Positions 20,280-28,536 of a stretch of 64,000 nt of DNA are shown here, one piece after another. Position 1 is the stretch's first letter. Each line of letters begins with the position of its first letter. The position numbers and the translations under genes are program-made. Source of the stretch: Terracoccus luteus (GTDB taxonomy: Bacteria; Actinomycetota; Actinomycetes; Actinomycetales; Dermatophilaceae); the NCBI RefSeq assembly GCF_003635045.1, contig NZ_RBXT01000001.1, positions 1,984,001 through 2,048,000 on the forward strand. The letters are read 5' to 3'. The notes under the pieces are model-generated. The model searched no databases and had not been told where the DNA came from. It saw only the letters and a list, made by a program, of their open reading frames with translations.

Positions 20280-21257
20280 GTGTCGAACACAGCAGCGCCG
20301 CCGGGGGTGACGGGCGCCACGTCGGTCCCCTCGCCGTACGTCGAGCTCGACCGGGCCGCCTGGTCCCGGCTGCGCCGCAACCAGCCGCTGGCGCTCGACG
20401 AGAACGACCTGGCCCGCCTCTCCGGGCTCGGTGACCGCATCGACCTGCGCGAGGTCGAGGAGGTCTACCTCCCCCTCTCGCGGCTGCTCAACTTCTACGT
20501 CGGGGCGACCCGGCAGCTGCACTCGGTGGCCACCGACTTCCTCGGCGAACGGCCGGCCATGACGCCGTTCGTCATCGGCGTGGCGGGGTCGGTCGCGGTC
20601 GGCAAGTCGACGACCGCCCGCATCCTGCGCGAGATGCTCGCCCGCTGGCCCGACACCCCCCGCGTCGAGCTCGTGACGACGGACGGCTTCCTGCTGCCCA
20701 ACGCCGAGCTCGAGCGCCGCGGCCTCATGCGCCGCAAGGGCTTCCCGGAGTCGTACGACCGGCGGGCGCTGCTGCGCTTCGTCACGGAGGTGAAGTCGGG
20801 CAAGGCCGAGGTGAGCGCCCCGGTGTACTCGCACCTCACCTACGACATCGTGCCCGACGAGCGCATCGTCGTGCGCCAGCCCGACGTCCTCATCGTCGAG
20901 GGCCTCAACGTGCTCCAGGCGCCGCAGGTGCACCCCGTGCGCGGGGCCGGGCTGGCGGTGAGCGACTTCTTCGACTTCTCGGTCTACGTCGACGCCTGGG
21001 TCGACGACGTGCGCAACTGGTACGTCGACCGGTTCCTGCGGCTGCGCCAGACGGCGTTCGCCGACCCCGACAGCTACTTCCACCGGTACGCGGCGCTCAG
21101 TGACGAGGAGGCCGCCGAGACGGCGAACCGCATCTGGCGCGAGATCAACGGGCCCAACCTCGTCGAGAACATCCTGCCGACACGGTCGCGGGCGACGCTC
21201 GTGCTGTCGAAGGGCGAGAACCACGAGGTCCGCAGGGTCCGGCTCCGCAAGATCTGA
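20280..21257 (+). CDS. coaA: Type I pantothenate kinase
   Basis: The 325-residue protein has the P-loop [16 protein letters not shown], the DGFLLPN segment and [11 protein letters not shown], and ends [12 protein letters not shown] like other CoaA proteins. It catalyses the first step of CoA synthesis. GTG 20280 was chosen because CACAAT stands exactly six bases upstream and there is no ribosome-binding site, the leaderless arrangement repeated in this window; a second GTG at 20307 is possible. It is divergent from glmS and convergent with the transglycosylase. The 3' gap contains a repeat array. Confidence 0.96.
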   Translation: MSNTAAPPGVTGATSVPSPYVELDRAAWSRLRRNQPLALDENDLARLSGLGDRIDLREVEEVYLPLSRLLNFYVGATRQLHSVATDFLGERPAMTPFVIGVAGSVAVGKSTTARILREMLARWPDTPRVELVTTDGFLLPNAELERRGLMRRKGFPESYDRRALLRFVTEVKSGKAEVSAPVYSHLTYDIVPDERIVVRQPDVLIVEGLNVLQAPQVHPVRGAGLAVSDFFDFSVYVDAWVDDVRNWYVDRFLRLRQTAFADPDSYFHRYAALSDEEAAETANRIWREINGPNLVENILPTRSRATLVLSKGENHEVRRVRLRKI

Positions 21258-21269
21258 CGGCGCACGGTT

Positions 21270-21700
21270 CGCGCCACGGCCCGATCCCGGACACGCGTTT
21301 GCGGCAGGCTCCGTCCGGAACCCCGCCACGGCCCGATCTCGGACACCCGGGATGCCGGAACCGTGTCCGTAACCGCGCCACGGCCCGCTCTCGGACACCC
21401 GGGATGCCGGAACCGCGCCACGGCCCGTTTTCGGACACGCGTACGCCGGACCCGTGTCCCCACCCGCGCCACGGCCCGATTTCGGACACCCGGACGCTCC
21501 AACCTTGTCCATAACCGCGCCACGGCTGGAAAAGGAGCGGGGTTTCGGGGGGTTCGGCCTTCCCAACGCCCGCCACGGCTGGAAAACGAGCACGCCCTGC
21601 GGGTCCCACCGTCCGAACGCCCGCCACGGCTGGAAAAATGAGCACGCCCTGACGGGTCCGGCTGTCCTAAATCGCGCCACGGCTCGAAAAGGGGCGAATG
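21270..21700. repeat. Nine-unit ~52-bp repeat array between convergent genes
   Basis: The heptamer GCCACGG recurs at 21273, 21325, 21377, 21417, 21468, 21519, 21572, 21623 and 21676, giving steps of 52, 52, 40, 51, 51, 53, 51 and 53 bases. Units 1-5 continue as CCCGAT/CTCGGACAC and most contain a matching GTGTCC or GTCCG later, so each can fold as a small hairpin. Units 6-9 continue as CTGGAAAA or CTCGAAAA and lack the GGACAC arm. Unequal steps shift the reading frame between units, so the array is not coding. It fills nearly all of the 492-base gap between coaA and the transglycosylase gene, where no other feature was seen. Confidence 0.9.
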
Positions 21701-21749
21701 CCGAGGACGATCAGCCCGGATGCCGGCCGGTGCCCGGGTCAGGGGCCGG

Positions 21750-22643
21750 TCAGTACCAGTGCGGGCTGCGGGCCTGCCACTGGCTCCACGCGTTGCACGG
21801 CGAGCCGTAGCTCATGTCGATGTACCAGAGTCCCCACTTGATCTGGGTGACCGGGTTGGTGCGGTAGTCGGCGCCGAACTGGGCCATCTTGCGGGCCGGG
21901 AGCGACTGCGGGATGCCGTAGGCGCCCGAGCTGCTGTTCTCGGCCGACCAGCGCCAGTCGCTCTCGCCGTTCCAGAGGTTGACGAGGCAGCCGAACTGGG
22001 CGTCGCTCGTCCATCCGTGCTCGGCCATGAGCTGGCGCGCGACCGCCTGCGGGTCGCTGCGGGCGTCGGCCACGGCCGCAGCCTGCTTCGCCTCCGTGGC
22101 GGCCTGGGCCTTGCGCGCCGCCTCGAGGGCTGCCTGCTGCCGGGCTTCCTGCGCCTTCTTGGCAGCCGCCGCCTTGTCCGCCGCGGCCTTCTTGGCCGCT
22201 GCGGCCGCGGCCTGCTTCGCCTTGGCGTCGGCCGCGGCCTTGTCCGCCGCGGCGTCGGCGGTGCTCGTCCCCAAGGGGGTACGGGCGTCGCTGCGCGAGA
22301 CCGCCATGCCGAGCCGGTAGCTCGTGTCGACCACGGAGGTCGCGGCCGCGACGGGCGTGGTCGGGGTGTCGTCGCCGGCACGCGCGGCACCGGTGGCGGC
22401 GACGAGGCCGACGCCGATCGCGGCCAACGCGCCGACCGCGGTCAGCGGCACCATGACGCCTCGGCGAGGGAGGCGGTCGACGGCGCTGCGCCGACGGGCC
22501 GCCGGCGCGGCCGGCTGGGTCGACACCGGCATCCCCTCGTCGTCCGTCGAGGACGCGGAGGGCGCGGACAACGCCGACGGTGCGGACGTGGTCGCGGTGA
22601 CCTGGTGCCGGGCAGAACGGTGCCGGCCTTCGTAGCGTGCCAT
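21750..22643 (-). CDS. Secreted lytic transglycosylase-like protein (aggregation-promoting-factor type)
   Basis: The 297-residue protein has a basic N-terminus, one hydrophobic signal/anchor segment (about residues 63-90), an Ala/Lys-rich coiled-coil region of about 70 residues, and a C-terminal lysozyme-like domain with CLVNLWNGESDWRW, NSSSGAYGIPQSLP and WGLWYI. The Glu in NGESDW is the likely catalytic acid, so it should act on cell-wall glycan strands. The last Cys (SPCNAW) could pair with the first. Start ATG 22643 has a moderate ribosome-binding region. A c-di-AMP riboswitch, often found before such genes, was looked for upstream but not found. Confidence 0.9.
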   Translation of the reverse strand: MARYEGRHRSARHQVTATTSAPSALSAPSASSTDDEGMPVSTQPAAPAARRRSAVDRLPRRGVMVPLTAVGALAAIGVGLVAATGAARAGDDTPTTPVAAATSVVDTSYRLGMAVSRSDARTPLGTSTADAAADKAAADAKAKQAAAAAAKKAAADKAAAAKKAQEARQQAALEAARKAQAATEAKQAAAVADARSDPQAVARQLMAEHGWTSDAQFGCLVNLWNGESDWRWSAENSSSGAYGIPQSLPARKMAQFGADYRTNPVTQIKWGLWYIDMSYGSPCNAWSQWQARSPHWY

Positions 22644-22799
22644 GGAGAGTGCGGGCGCCTTTCTCGGTGGGCTCAGGCGGCAGCCGGCGGACGTCGTGGA
22701 CGACGTCTCGTCGATGCCTGGCCCTCGGGGCCGCCCCTGTCATCGAGTCCGGTGATGCTGCCGCTGAAAGATAACGATTCGAACACCACGGTGACATCC

Positions 22800-22838
22800 G
22801 GCCCCGCGGAGAAGCAAATCGCGCCTCCCCGCGGGGCC
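22800..22838 (-). terminator. Hairpin after phoH
   Basis: GGCCCCGCGG (22800-22809) and CCGCGGGGCC (22829-22838) form a 10-bp stem with a 19-base loop, 29 bases past the phoH stop. There is no T-run, which is common for terminators in such GC-rich DNA. Confidence 0.6.
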
Positions 22839-22866
22839 GCGCCGGTCGCTGCGACCGGGCGCCGGC

Positions 22867-24228
22867 TCAGGCCTCCAGGCCCTCGAGCAGATCGGTGACG
22901 AGCGCGGCGATGGGGCTGCGCTCCGACCGGGTGAGGGTGACGTGCGCGAAGAGCGGGTGGCCCTTGAGCTTCTCGATGACCGCGGCCACCCCGTCGTGCC
23001 GACCGACGCGGAGGTTGTCGCGCTGGGCGACGTCGTGGGTGAGCACGACCTTGCTGTTCTGGCCGATGCGCGACAGCACGGTGAGCAGGACGTTGCGCTC
23101 GAGGCTCTGGGCCTCGTCGACGATGACGAAGGCGTCGTGCAGCGAGCGGCCACGGATGTGCGTGAGCGGCAGCACCTCGAGCAGGCCGCGGTCCATGACC
23201 TCCTCGACGACCTCGGTCGAGACGAGCGCGCTCAGGGTGTCGAAGACCGCCTGGCCCCAGGGGTTCATCTTCTCGGCCTCGGTGCCGGGCAGGTAGCCGA
23301 GCTCCTGCCCGCCGACCGCGAAGAGCGGGCGGAAGACGATGACCTTGCGCTGCACCCGCCGCTCCATGACCGACTCGAGCCCGGCGCACAGCGCGAGCGC
23401 CGACTTGCCCGTGCCGGCGCGGCCGCCGAGGCTGACGATGCCGACGTCGGGGTCGAGCAGCAGGTCGAGGGCGATGCGCTGCTCGGCGCTGCGGCCGTGC
23501 AGCCCGAAGGCGTCCCGGTCACCGCGCACGAGGCGGATCTGCTTGTCGGCCCCGACCCGACCCAGGCCACTGCCGCGGGGCGAGAGCAGCACGAGGCCCG
23601 TGTGGCAGGGCAGCTCGGCCGCCGCGGCGTGCTCGATGCGGCCGCGGTCGTAGAGCTGGTCGAGCTCGTCGGTGCTCACCTCGAGCTCGTGGATGCCGGT
23701 CCACCCGGTGTCGACGCCCTGCTCGGCGCGGTACTCCTCGGCCTCCAGGCCGCAGGCCGACGCCTTGACCCGCATCGGGAGGTCCTTCGAGACGATGGTC
23801 ACGTCGTGCCCCTCGTCGGCGAGGTTGCGCGCCACGGCGAGGATGCGGGTGTCGTTGTCGCCGAGCCGGAACCCGGGCGGCAGCGCGGACGGGTCGGTGT
23901 GGTTGAGCTCGACCCGCAGGCTGCCGCCGACGGTGCCGACCTCGACCGGCCGGTCGAGGCGCCCGGCGCTGATGCGCAGGTCGTCGAGCAGTCGCAGCGC
24001 CTGACGCGCGAAGAACCCCAGCTCGGGGTGGTGCCGTTTGGCCTCGAGCTCGGTCACGACCACCACCGGCAGCACGACCTCGTGCTCGGCGAAACGGACC
24101 ATGGCCTTGGGGTCGGACAGCAGCACCGACGTGTCGATGACGTACGTCTTGCGGCCGGGGACACCGGCCGGGGCGACGTCGCGCTCGGTCGTGGTCGTCG
24201 ACGAGGTGGCAGAGGTCTTCGAAGCCAT
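22867..24228 (-). CDS. phoH2: PIN-PhoH fusion protein (PhoH2 type)
   Basis: The 453-residue protein has a PIN-type ribonuclease domain first ([42 protein letters not shown] supplying acidic residues). A PhoH ATPase follows, with Walker [16 protein letters not shown] and Walker [13 protein letters not shown]. PhoH2 proteins of mycobacteria couple RNA unwinding with RNA cleavage and act as toxins countered by a small upstream gene, phoAT. Start ATG 24228 is preceded by GGAG seven bases away. A 33-codon ORF with a strong ribosome-binding site ends within that ribosome-binding site, which suggests translational coupling. Confidence 0.93.
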   Translation of the reverse strand: MASKTSATSSTTTTERDVAPAGVPGRKTYVIDTSVLLSDPKAMVRFAEHEVVLPVVVVTELEAKRHHPELGFFARQALRLLDDLRISAGRLDRPVEVGTVGGSLRVELNHTDPSALPPGFRLGDNDTRILAVARNLADEGHDVTIVSKDLPMRVKASACGLEAEEYRAEQGVDTGWTGIHELEVSTDELDQLYDRGRIEHAAAAELPCHTGLVLLSPRGSGLGRVGADKQIRLVRGDRDAFGLHGRSAEQRIALDLLLDPDVGIVSLGGRAGTGKSALALCAGLESVMERRVQRKVIVFRPLFAVGGQELGYLPGTEAEKMNPWGQAVFDTLSALVSTEVVEEVMDRGLLEVLPLTHIRGRSLHDAFVIVDEAQSLERNVLLTVLSRIGQNSKVVLTHDVAQRDNLRVGRHDGVAAVIEKLKGHPLFAHVTLTRSERSPIAALVTDLLEGLEA

Positions 24229-24237
24229 GTCCCACTC

Positions 24238-24339
24238 CTACGGCGCGCGACGAGCGCGCGCCTGGTCGCTTCCGAGGTGCCGGGCGGCCACCGGAGGGTG
24301 GCACGGAGCCCGACCCTCCGTCCGAAGCGATCGCTCCAT
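24238..24339 (-). CDS. Small ORF directly upstream of phoH2 (possible PhoAT-like antitoxin or leader peptide)
   Basis: ATG 24339 is preceded on the minus strand by AGGAGG with a seven-base spacer, the best ribosome-binding site in this region. The 33-residue product begins MERSLRTEGRAPC, is rich in Arg, Ala and Pro, and carries one Cys and two His. Its TAG (24240-24238) is the first part of the phoH2 ribosome-binding site, leaving nine bases between stop and start. The frame is open further upstream to a GTG, giving up to about 56 residues. In mycobacteria a small gene, phoAT, precedes phoH2 and neutralises it; equivalence here is inferred only from position. The rest of the 361-base gap up to 24589 shows nothing recognisable. 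Confidence 0.5.
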   Translation of the reverse strand: MERSLRTEGRAPCHPPVAARHLGSDQARARRAP

Positions 24340-24589
24340 CGGTGGGCCTCCTGGGAGTGCCGGACGGGTGTCCTGCACTGCTCCGACCGTACGTCCGACC
24401 ACCGACACTCACGGCCGACACGACGACGTGTCATGAGAGTTCACGTCCCCGTAACGCGTCGGCGAAGGGCCATCGCGCCGGATGCCGGTCACTCCCGTCA
24501 CACCCGCCCCGGCACCCTCGTACGTCCCGCCCGTCACGAGCCGTCACCGCCCGTCAACGGCGACGACGACGGCGTCGACCCGACGGCGG

Positions 24590-25351
24590 TCAGGCCCCGT
24601 GGCGGCGGTGCCGGCCGGCGTAGGCGCGCAGGGCCCGGAGGAAGTCGACGTGGCGGAAGTCGGGCCAGTACGCCTCGCAGAAATAGAACTCGGAGGTCGC
24701 GCTCTGCCAGAGCAGGAACCCGCCGAGCCGCTGCTCCCCCGACGTGCGGATGACGAGGTCGGGGTCGGGCTGGCCCTTGGTGTAGAGGTGCTCGGCGATG
24801 TCCTCGACCGTGAGCTCGGCGGCGATCTGCTCGAGCGGGAGGCCCGCGGCGCCACGCGCGAGCAGGAGGTCGCGCACGGCATCCGCGATCTCCCGGCGAC
24901 CGCCGTAGGCCACGGCGCAGTTGACGACCATGCCCGTGACGTCCGCGGTGAGCTCGGCCGACTCCTTGAGCGAGGCGGCGGTCTCCGGCGGGAGCAGGGC
25001 GGTCGCGCCCGCGATGCGCACGTGCCAGCGCCCGGTGCGGGCGAGGTCGGCGACGGCGTTCTCGATGATGCCCAGCAGCGGGGTCAGCTCGGCCGACGCA
25101 CGGCCCAGGTTGTCGGTCGAGAGCAGCCAGAGAGTGACGTACTCGACGCCCGCCTCCTCGCACCACTCGAGCAGGGAGACGATCTTGTCGGCGCCCGCCT
25201 GGTGGCCCGACGCCGTGCCCGCCCCGCGGGCGCGGGCCCACCGGCGGTTGCCGTCGAGCATGACGGCGACGTGCCTCGGCAGTGCCTCCTGCGGCAGCCC
25301 CTTGAGGACCCGGCGCTCGTACGCGCCGTAGACCACATCGCGCCACCCCAC
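24590..25351 (-). CDS. uppS: Z-isoprenyl diphosphate synthase (UppS family)
   Basis: The 253-residue cis-prenyltransferase has VAVMLDGNRRWAR (catalytic Asp and diphosphate site), GHQAGADKI, LWLLSTDNLGR and the C-terminal DLVIRTSGEQRLGGFLLWQ and EFYFCEAYWPDF. It condenses isopentenyl diphosphate into Z-polyprenyl diphosphates for cell-wall carriers. Its position next to hemolysin III and mca matches Rv1086 of M. tuberculosis, a short-chain Z-farnesyl diphosphate synthase, so the product could be short or long. A GAGGAGG ribosome-binding site precedes the start. Confidence 0.94.
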   Translation of the reverse strand: MGWRDVVYGAYERRVLKGLPQEALPRHVAVMLDGNRRWARARGAGTASGHQAGADKIVSLLEWCEEAGVEYVTLWLLSTDNLGRASAELTPLLGIIENAVADLARTGRWHVRIAGATALLPPETAASLKESAELTADVTGMVVNCAVAYGGRREIADAVRDLLLARGAAGLPLEQIAAELTVEDIAEHLYTKGQPDPDLVIRTSGEQRLGGFLLWQSATSEFYFCEAYWPDFRHVDFLRALRAYAGRHRRHGA

Positions 25352-25550
25352 GGGGCCTCCTCGCCGTCGGTCGACGCCCGGTGCGGCCGGGCAGGACAGC
25401 TCAAACCGTACCCCCCGGGTGTGCCGCGACGGCCCCGGCCACCGTGTGGTCAGAGTGTCGTACGGTGCAGGAGGGGTGGGGGTGACGGGTGCGGCGCGCG
25501 ACAGCCCCGCACGCCCTCGCCGACCCGCCCGCGTCCACGGCCGGCGAACC

Positions 25551-25586
25551 TACGGTTCCGTAACCTACGGTGTCGTAGGTTAGACT
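25551..25586 (+). promoter_or_regulatory. Overlapping palindromic operators and leaderless promoter of the TrhA gene
   Basis: TACGGTTCCGTA (25551-25562) is nearly palindromic. It is directly followed by a perfect palindrome with arms TAACCTACG (25561-25569) and CGTAGGTTA (25574-25582) around GTGT. The element ACCTACGGT occurs twice in direct orientation. TAGACT (25581-25586) is a -10 hexamer six bases before the ATG at 25593. A repressor bound here, in TetR-operator style, would cover the promoter. Confidence 0.75.
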
Positions 25587-25592
25587 CGGCCC

Positions 25593-26297
25593 ATGAGCGA
25601 ACGCACCGACCGACCTGCACCGAGCGCCGGCTCCACCTCCGGCATCGTCGCCGCGGTCAAGCCCCGCCTACGGGGCTGGCTGCACCTCGTCATGTTCCCG
25701 CTCGCGCTGCTCGGTGGCCTCGTGCTTGTCGTCGTGTCCGACCCGGGCACCGTCCGCACGGCCTCGATCGTCTTCACGGTGAGCGCCGCCCTGCTGTTCG
25801 GCGTCTCGGCGGTCTACCACCGCGGCACGTGGGGCCCGCGGATGGCCGCCCTGCTCAAGCGCTTCGACCACTCGAACATCTACCTCATCATCGCGGGCAC
25901 GTACACGCCGTTCGCGGTGACGCTGCTGCCCGGTGACCAGGCCCGCCTGCTGCTCACCGTCATCTGGGGCGGCGCCATCGCCGGCGTGCTCTTCCGCATC
26001 TTCTGGGTCGGGGCGCCGCGCTGGCTCTACACCGCGCTCTACATCGCCCTCGGCTGGGCCGCGATCTTCTACGTCGTGCCGTTCTGGCAGTCGGGCGGGC
26101 CGCTCATCGGCTCCCTCATCGGCCTCGGCGGGCTGCTCTACACCGCCGGCGGCATCGTCTACGGCATCAAGCGGCCCAACCCGTGGCCGCGCTGGTTCGG
26201 CTTCCACGAGGTGTTCCACGCCTTCACCCTCGGCGGCTTCATCACCCACTTCATCGCCGTCACCCTCGCCGTGATCGGCTACCAGGCCGCGACCTGA
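25593..26297 (+). CDS. trhA: Hemolysin III / TrhA family membrane protein (PAQR superfamily)
   Basis: The 234-residue protein has about seven membrane helices and the family motifs VSAVYHRGTW, FDHSNIYLIIAGTYTPF and FHEVFHAFTLGGFITHF, whose Ser, Asp and His residues form the putative metal site of PAQR proteins. In Bacillus and E. coli the family influences membrane lipid homeostasis; the hemolysin name is historical. It is expressed from a leaderless promoter under two palindromes, so a dedicated repressor probably exists elsewhere. The gene is followed by a strong bidirectional terminator. Confidence 0.94.
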   Translation: MSERTDRPAPSAGSTSGIVAAVKPRLRGWLHLVMFPLALLGGLVLVVVSDPGTVRTASIVFTVSAALLFGVSAVYHRGTWGPRMAALLKRFDHSNIYLIIAGTYTPFAVTLLPGDQARLLLTVIWGGAIAGVLFRIFWVGAPRWLYTALYIALGWAAIFYVVPFWQSGGPLIGSLIGLGGLLYTAGGIVYGIKRPNPWPRWFGFHEVFHAFTLGGFITHFIAVTLAVIGYQAAT

Positions 26298-26321
26298 GCC
26301 GACGCGACCTGGCCGGATGCA

Positions 26322-26354
26322 GACGTCCGCGTGCCCTGTGGGCACGCGGACGTC
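26322..26354. terminator. Bidirectional terminator after trhA
   Basis: A perfect 15-bp stem (GACGTCCGCGTGCCC and complement) with a TGT loop lies between the convergent trhA and the small membrane protein gene, followed by GCGTTTGCG. Confidence 0.88.
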
Positions 26355-26392
26355 GCGTTTGCGGGGTAGGCCGAGTCGGCAGAACGGCCGGA

Positions 26393-26722
26393 TCAGGCGC
26401 GCGGGCCGGTCCCGTCGGCGGTCCCGTCGGCCTCGCCGTCAGCCGACCCCGGCGCCCGACCAGGGGTCGCGTCCTGGTCCACCCGCGAGTCGTCGCCGGT
26501 CTCGGATGCCGGCCGCCCGGCATCCGTCGTCGTCTGGCCGTCCGTGCGGGTGGGCAGGCTGCGGGTGGGCGTCGTGCCCGCCCGGTCGCGCTCACGGTAG
26601 GCCATGCGGCGCAGCCGGCCGTTCATGTTGCGCACGAGCAGCCACAGCGCGAGCGCCATGACGAAGAAGGCCACGAAGCCGCCGAAGCCGGGGCCGATCG
26701 GGAGGTTGCCGCCGTCGCCCAT
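26393..26722 (-). CDS. Small single-helix membrane protein
   Basis: The 109-residue protein has one hydrophobic helix (about residues 15-31, GGFVAFFVMALALWLLV), a basic stretch NMNGRLRRMAYRER just after it, and a long polar, acidic tail. It starts at ATG 26722, sharing one base with the mca stop (TGATG), so it is translated right after mca. Small membrane proteins of this kind follow mca in many actinobacteria, but no function is known. Confidence 0.75.
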   Translation of the reverse strand: MGDGGNLPIGPGFGGFVAFFVMALALWLLVRNMNGRLRRMAYRERDRAGTTPTRSLPTRTDGQTTTDAGRPASETGDDSRVDQDATPGRAPGSADGEADGTADGTGPRA

Positions 26723-27810
26723 CAGTCGCCCTCCACCCGTGCCGCGGGTCGGCGGTCGGCCGGGACCGTGACGCCGTCGTCGCTGTCGGTGTCGTGGGTG
26801 GCGTCGCTGTCGGTGTCGTCGAGCTCGCGCGCCTCCTCGACCGCGTCGTCGACGGCCTCCTCGATGGCGTCCTCGCTCGGCTCGTCGGACAGCTCGCCGA
26901 CCCGGCCGTCGTGCACGAGCTCGTGGTCGCGACGGACGGCGCGAGCGTCAGCGGCCTCGACGCTCTCGAGCCCGGCGAAGAGGTCGTCCTCGTCGTCGGG
27001 GACGGGGACGTACGACACCGCGAGCTCGAACTCCTCGACGCCCCACACCCGCTGCTGCAGCTCCATCGGCACCTTGAACCAGAACCCGTCGGGGTCGACC
27101 TGGGTGGCGTGCGCGCGGAGGGCGCGGTCGCGGGTCTCGAAGTACTCGCCGCACGGGACCGGCGTGACGCGTCCGCCCTGTCGGCGGGGCTGCCAGTTCG
27201 CGAGCCAGTCTGTGTAGGGGCTCTCGAGCCCCTCGTCGAGCATCGCCTGGTGCAGGGCGACGAGGCGGTCCTTCGTCCAGCCGCCGTTGTAGTAGATCTT
27301 CAGCGGCTGCCAGGGCTCGCCCGCGTGCGGGTAGCGCTCGGGGTCGCCGGCCGCCTCGAAGGCCGCCATCGAGACGGTGTGACACATGACGTGGTCGGGG
27401 TGGGGGTAGCCACCCTTCTCGTCGTAGGTCGTCATGACGTGCGGGCGGAACTCGCGGATCACGCGCACGAGGGCCTCGGTCGTGACCTCGAGGTCCTCGA
27501 GGGCGAAGCACCCCTCGGGCAGCGGCGGCAGCGGGTCACCCTCGGGCAGACCGGAGTCGACGAAGCCGAGCCACGTGTGCTCGCAGCCGAGCACCTGCTG
27601 GGCCGCCTTCATCTCGTCACGCCGCACCTGCGTCAGGTCGCGCAGGATGTGGGCGTCGTTCTTCAGCTTCTCGTTGAGGATGTCACCGCGCTCGCCGCCC
27701 GTGCACGACACGACACGCACCGTCGCGCCCGCCGCCACGTACTTCGCCGTCGTCGCGGCGCCCTTGCTCGACTCGTCGTCGGGGTGCGCGTGCACCGCCA
27801 TCAGCCTCAT
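26722..27810 (-). CDS. mca: Mycothiol S-conjugate amidase
   Basis: The 362-residue protein has the LmbE/PIG-L zinc motif AVHAHPDDESSKG, later YPHPDHVMCH with the third zinc ligand, and the Mca-typical IYYNGGWTKDRL. It cleaves mycothiol conjugates of toxins to release a mercapturate for export, so the organism should make mycothiol. Start ATG 27810 (MRLMAVHA) was chosen because family members begin here. The last ~70 residues are an acidic Asp/Glu/Ser tail beyond the usual domain. Neighbouring greA and DUF4307 genes are in the conserved order seen around Rv1082. Confidence 0.95.
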   Translation of the reverse strand: MRLMAVHAHPDDESSKGAATTAKYVAAGATVRVVSCTGGERGDILNEKLKNDAHILRDLTQVRRDEMKAAQQVLGCEHTWLGFVDSGLPEGDPLPPLPEGCFALEDLEVTTEALVRVIREFRPHVMTTYDEKGGYPHPDHVMCHTVSMAAFEAAGDPERYPHAGEPWQPLKIYYNGGWTKDRLVALHQAMLDEGLESPYTDWLANWQPRRQGGRVTPVPCGEYFETRDRALRAHATQVDPDGFWFKVPMELQQRVWGVEEFELAVSYVPVPDDEDDLFAGLESVEAADARAVRRDHELVHDGRVGELSDEPSEDAIEEAVDDAVEEARELDDTDSDATHDTDSDDGVTVPADRRPAARVEGD

Positions 27811-28013
27811 GCCCTGAACCACGTCGTGCTGCTCGTCTCTGGTCGTCGGTCGCGGCGCCGTCGGCGCCGCTCGTCGTGCGGTCCGGTCGTACCCGCCCCG
27901 GCCCGGCTGGGCCGGCCACCCGGTCCGGGAGCCGGGCCGTCCGTGGGGGACACTGGACCCCTCCCATCCTCTCACCACCACCAGCCACCACCGTCACCGA
28001 CGAAGGACCCGCC

Positions 28014-28373
28014 GTGCCCCTCCCCCGCCCCGCCCCCGGCACCGCCAAGTGGTGGGTCGTCGGCGCCGTCGGCATCGCCCTCGGGGTGGCCATGTCGATC
28101 TACTGGGGGCTCCATGCGACGGTGGGTCTGCCCACCTGGCAGACGGTCAGCTACAAGGTGGTCGACGACCGCAGCGTCCGGGTCGACTTCGAGGTGACCA
28201 ACCCCGGCGGCACAGCGCTGACGTGCACGGTTCAGGCGCTGGCGCAGGACTTCTCGACCGTCGGCACCGTGCGCGTGGCCGTCCCGGCGTCAGGGAACGA
28301 GCGTTCGGAGCACCGGGTCACGCTGCGCACGACCTCGCGCGCGGTCACCGGCGAGGTCAGGACCTGCGAGTAG
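28014..28373 (+). CDS. DUF4307 membrane protein
   Basis: The 119-residue protein has one membrane helix (WVVGAVGIALGVAMSIYWG) and an extracellular beta-rich domain with VSYKVVDDRSVRVDFEVT and LTCTVQALAQDFSTVG, typical of DUF4307 proteins encoded upstream of greA. Start GTG 28014 is preceded by GAAGGA. It is divergent from mca. The function is unknown. Confidence 0.88.
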   Translation: MPLPRPAPGTAKWWVVGAVGIALGVAMSIYWGLHATVGLPTWQTVSYKVVDDRSVRVDFEVTNPGGTALTCTVQALAQDFSTVGTVRVAVPASGNERSEHRVTLRTTSRAVTGEVRTCE

Positions 28374-28382
28374 CCCGCTTGC

Positions 28383-28388
28383 TACACT
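28383..28388 (+). promoter_or_regulatory. greA promoter, extended -10
   Basis: TGCTACACT combines a TGN extension with the -10 hexamer TACACT (28383-28388). Transcription would start near 28395, giving a leader of about 140 bases. Confidence 0.5.
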
Positions 28389-28486
28389 GGTCGCTTCATC
28401 AGGGCCGCGACCGGGCGGTCACGCAGTCCGCCCTCGGGGCGGGTGACACCGGTCGGGCTCTTTCTGTGTAGGACCGACGTCGACAC

Positions 28487-28518
28487 CCGGCGCCCCCGCG
28501 ACCGTGCGTGGGCGCCGG
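28487..28518 (+). other. Hairpin in the greA leader
   Basis: CCGGCGCCC (28487-28495) and GGGCGCCGG (28510-28518) form a perfect 9-bp stem with a 14-base loop, ending nine bases before the AGGAG ribosome-binding site of greA. Confidence 0.6.
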
Positions 28519-28536
28519 ATCGCAATAGGAGTGACC

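Noticed and set aside
20220-21680. Minus-strand open frame running through the repeat array into coaA
   Set aside because: Its first third is the repeat units and the rest is antisense to coaA; frame shifts between units show it is not a repeat protein.
21270-21700. CRISPR array
   Set aside because: Repeats are degenerate along the unit with partly conserved spacers, steps vary and there are no cas genes.
22644-22866. c-di-AMP (ydaO) riboswitch upstream of the transglycosylase gene
   Set aside because: The conserved ydaO core segments could not be found in this 223-base region on the minus strand.
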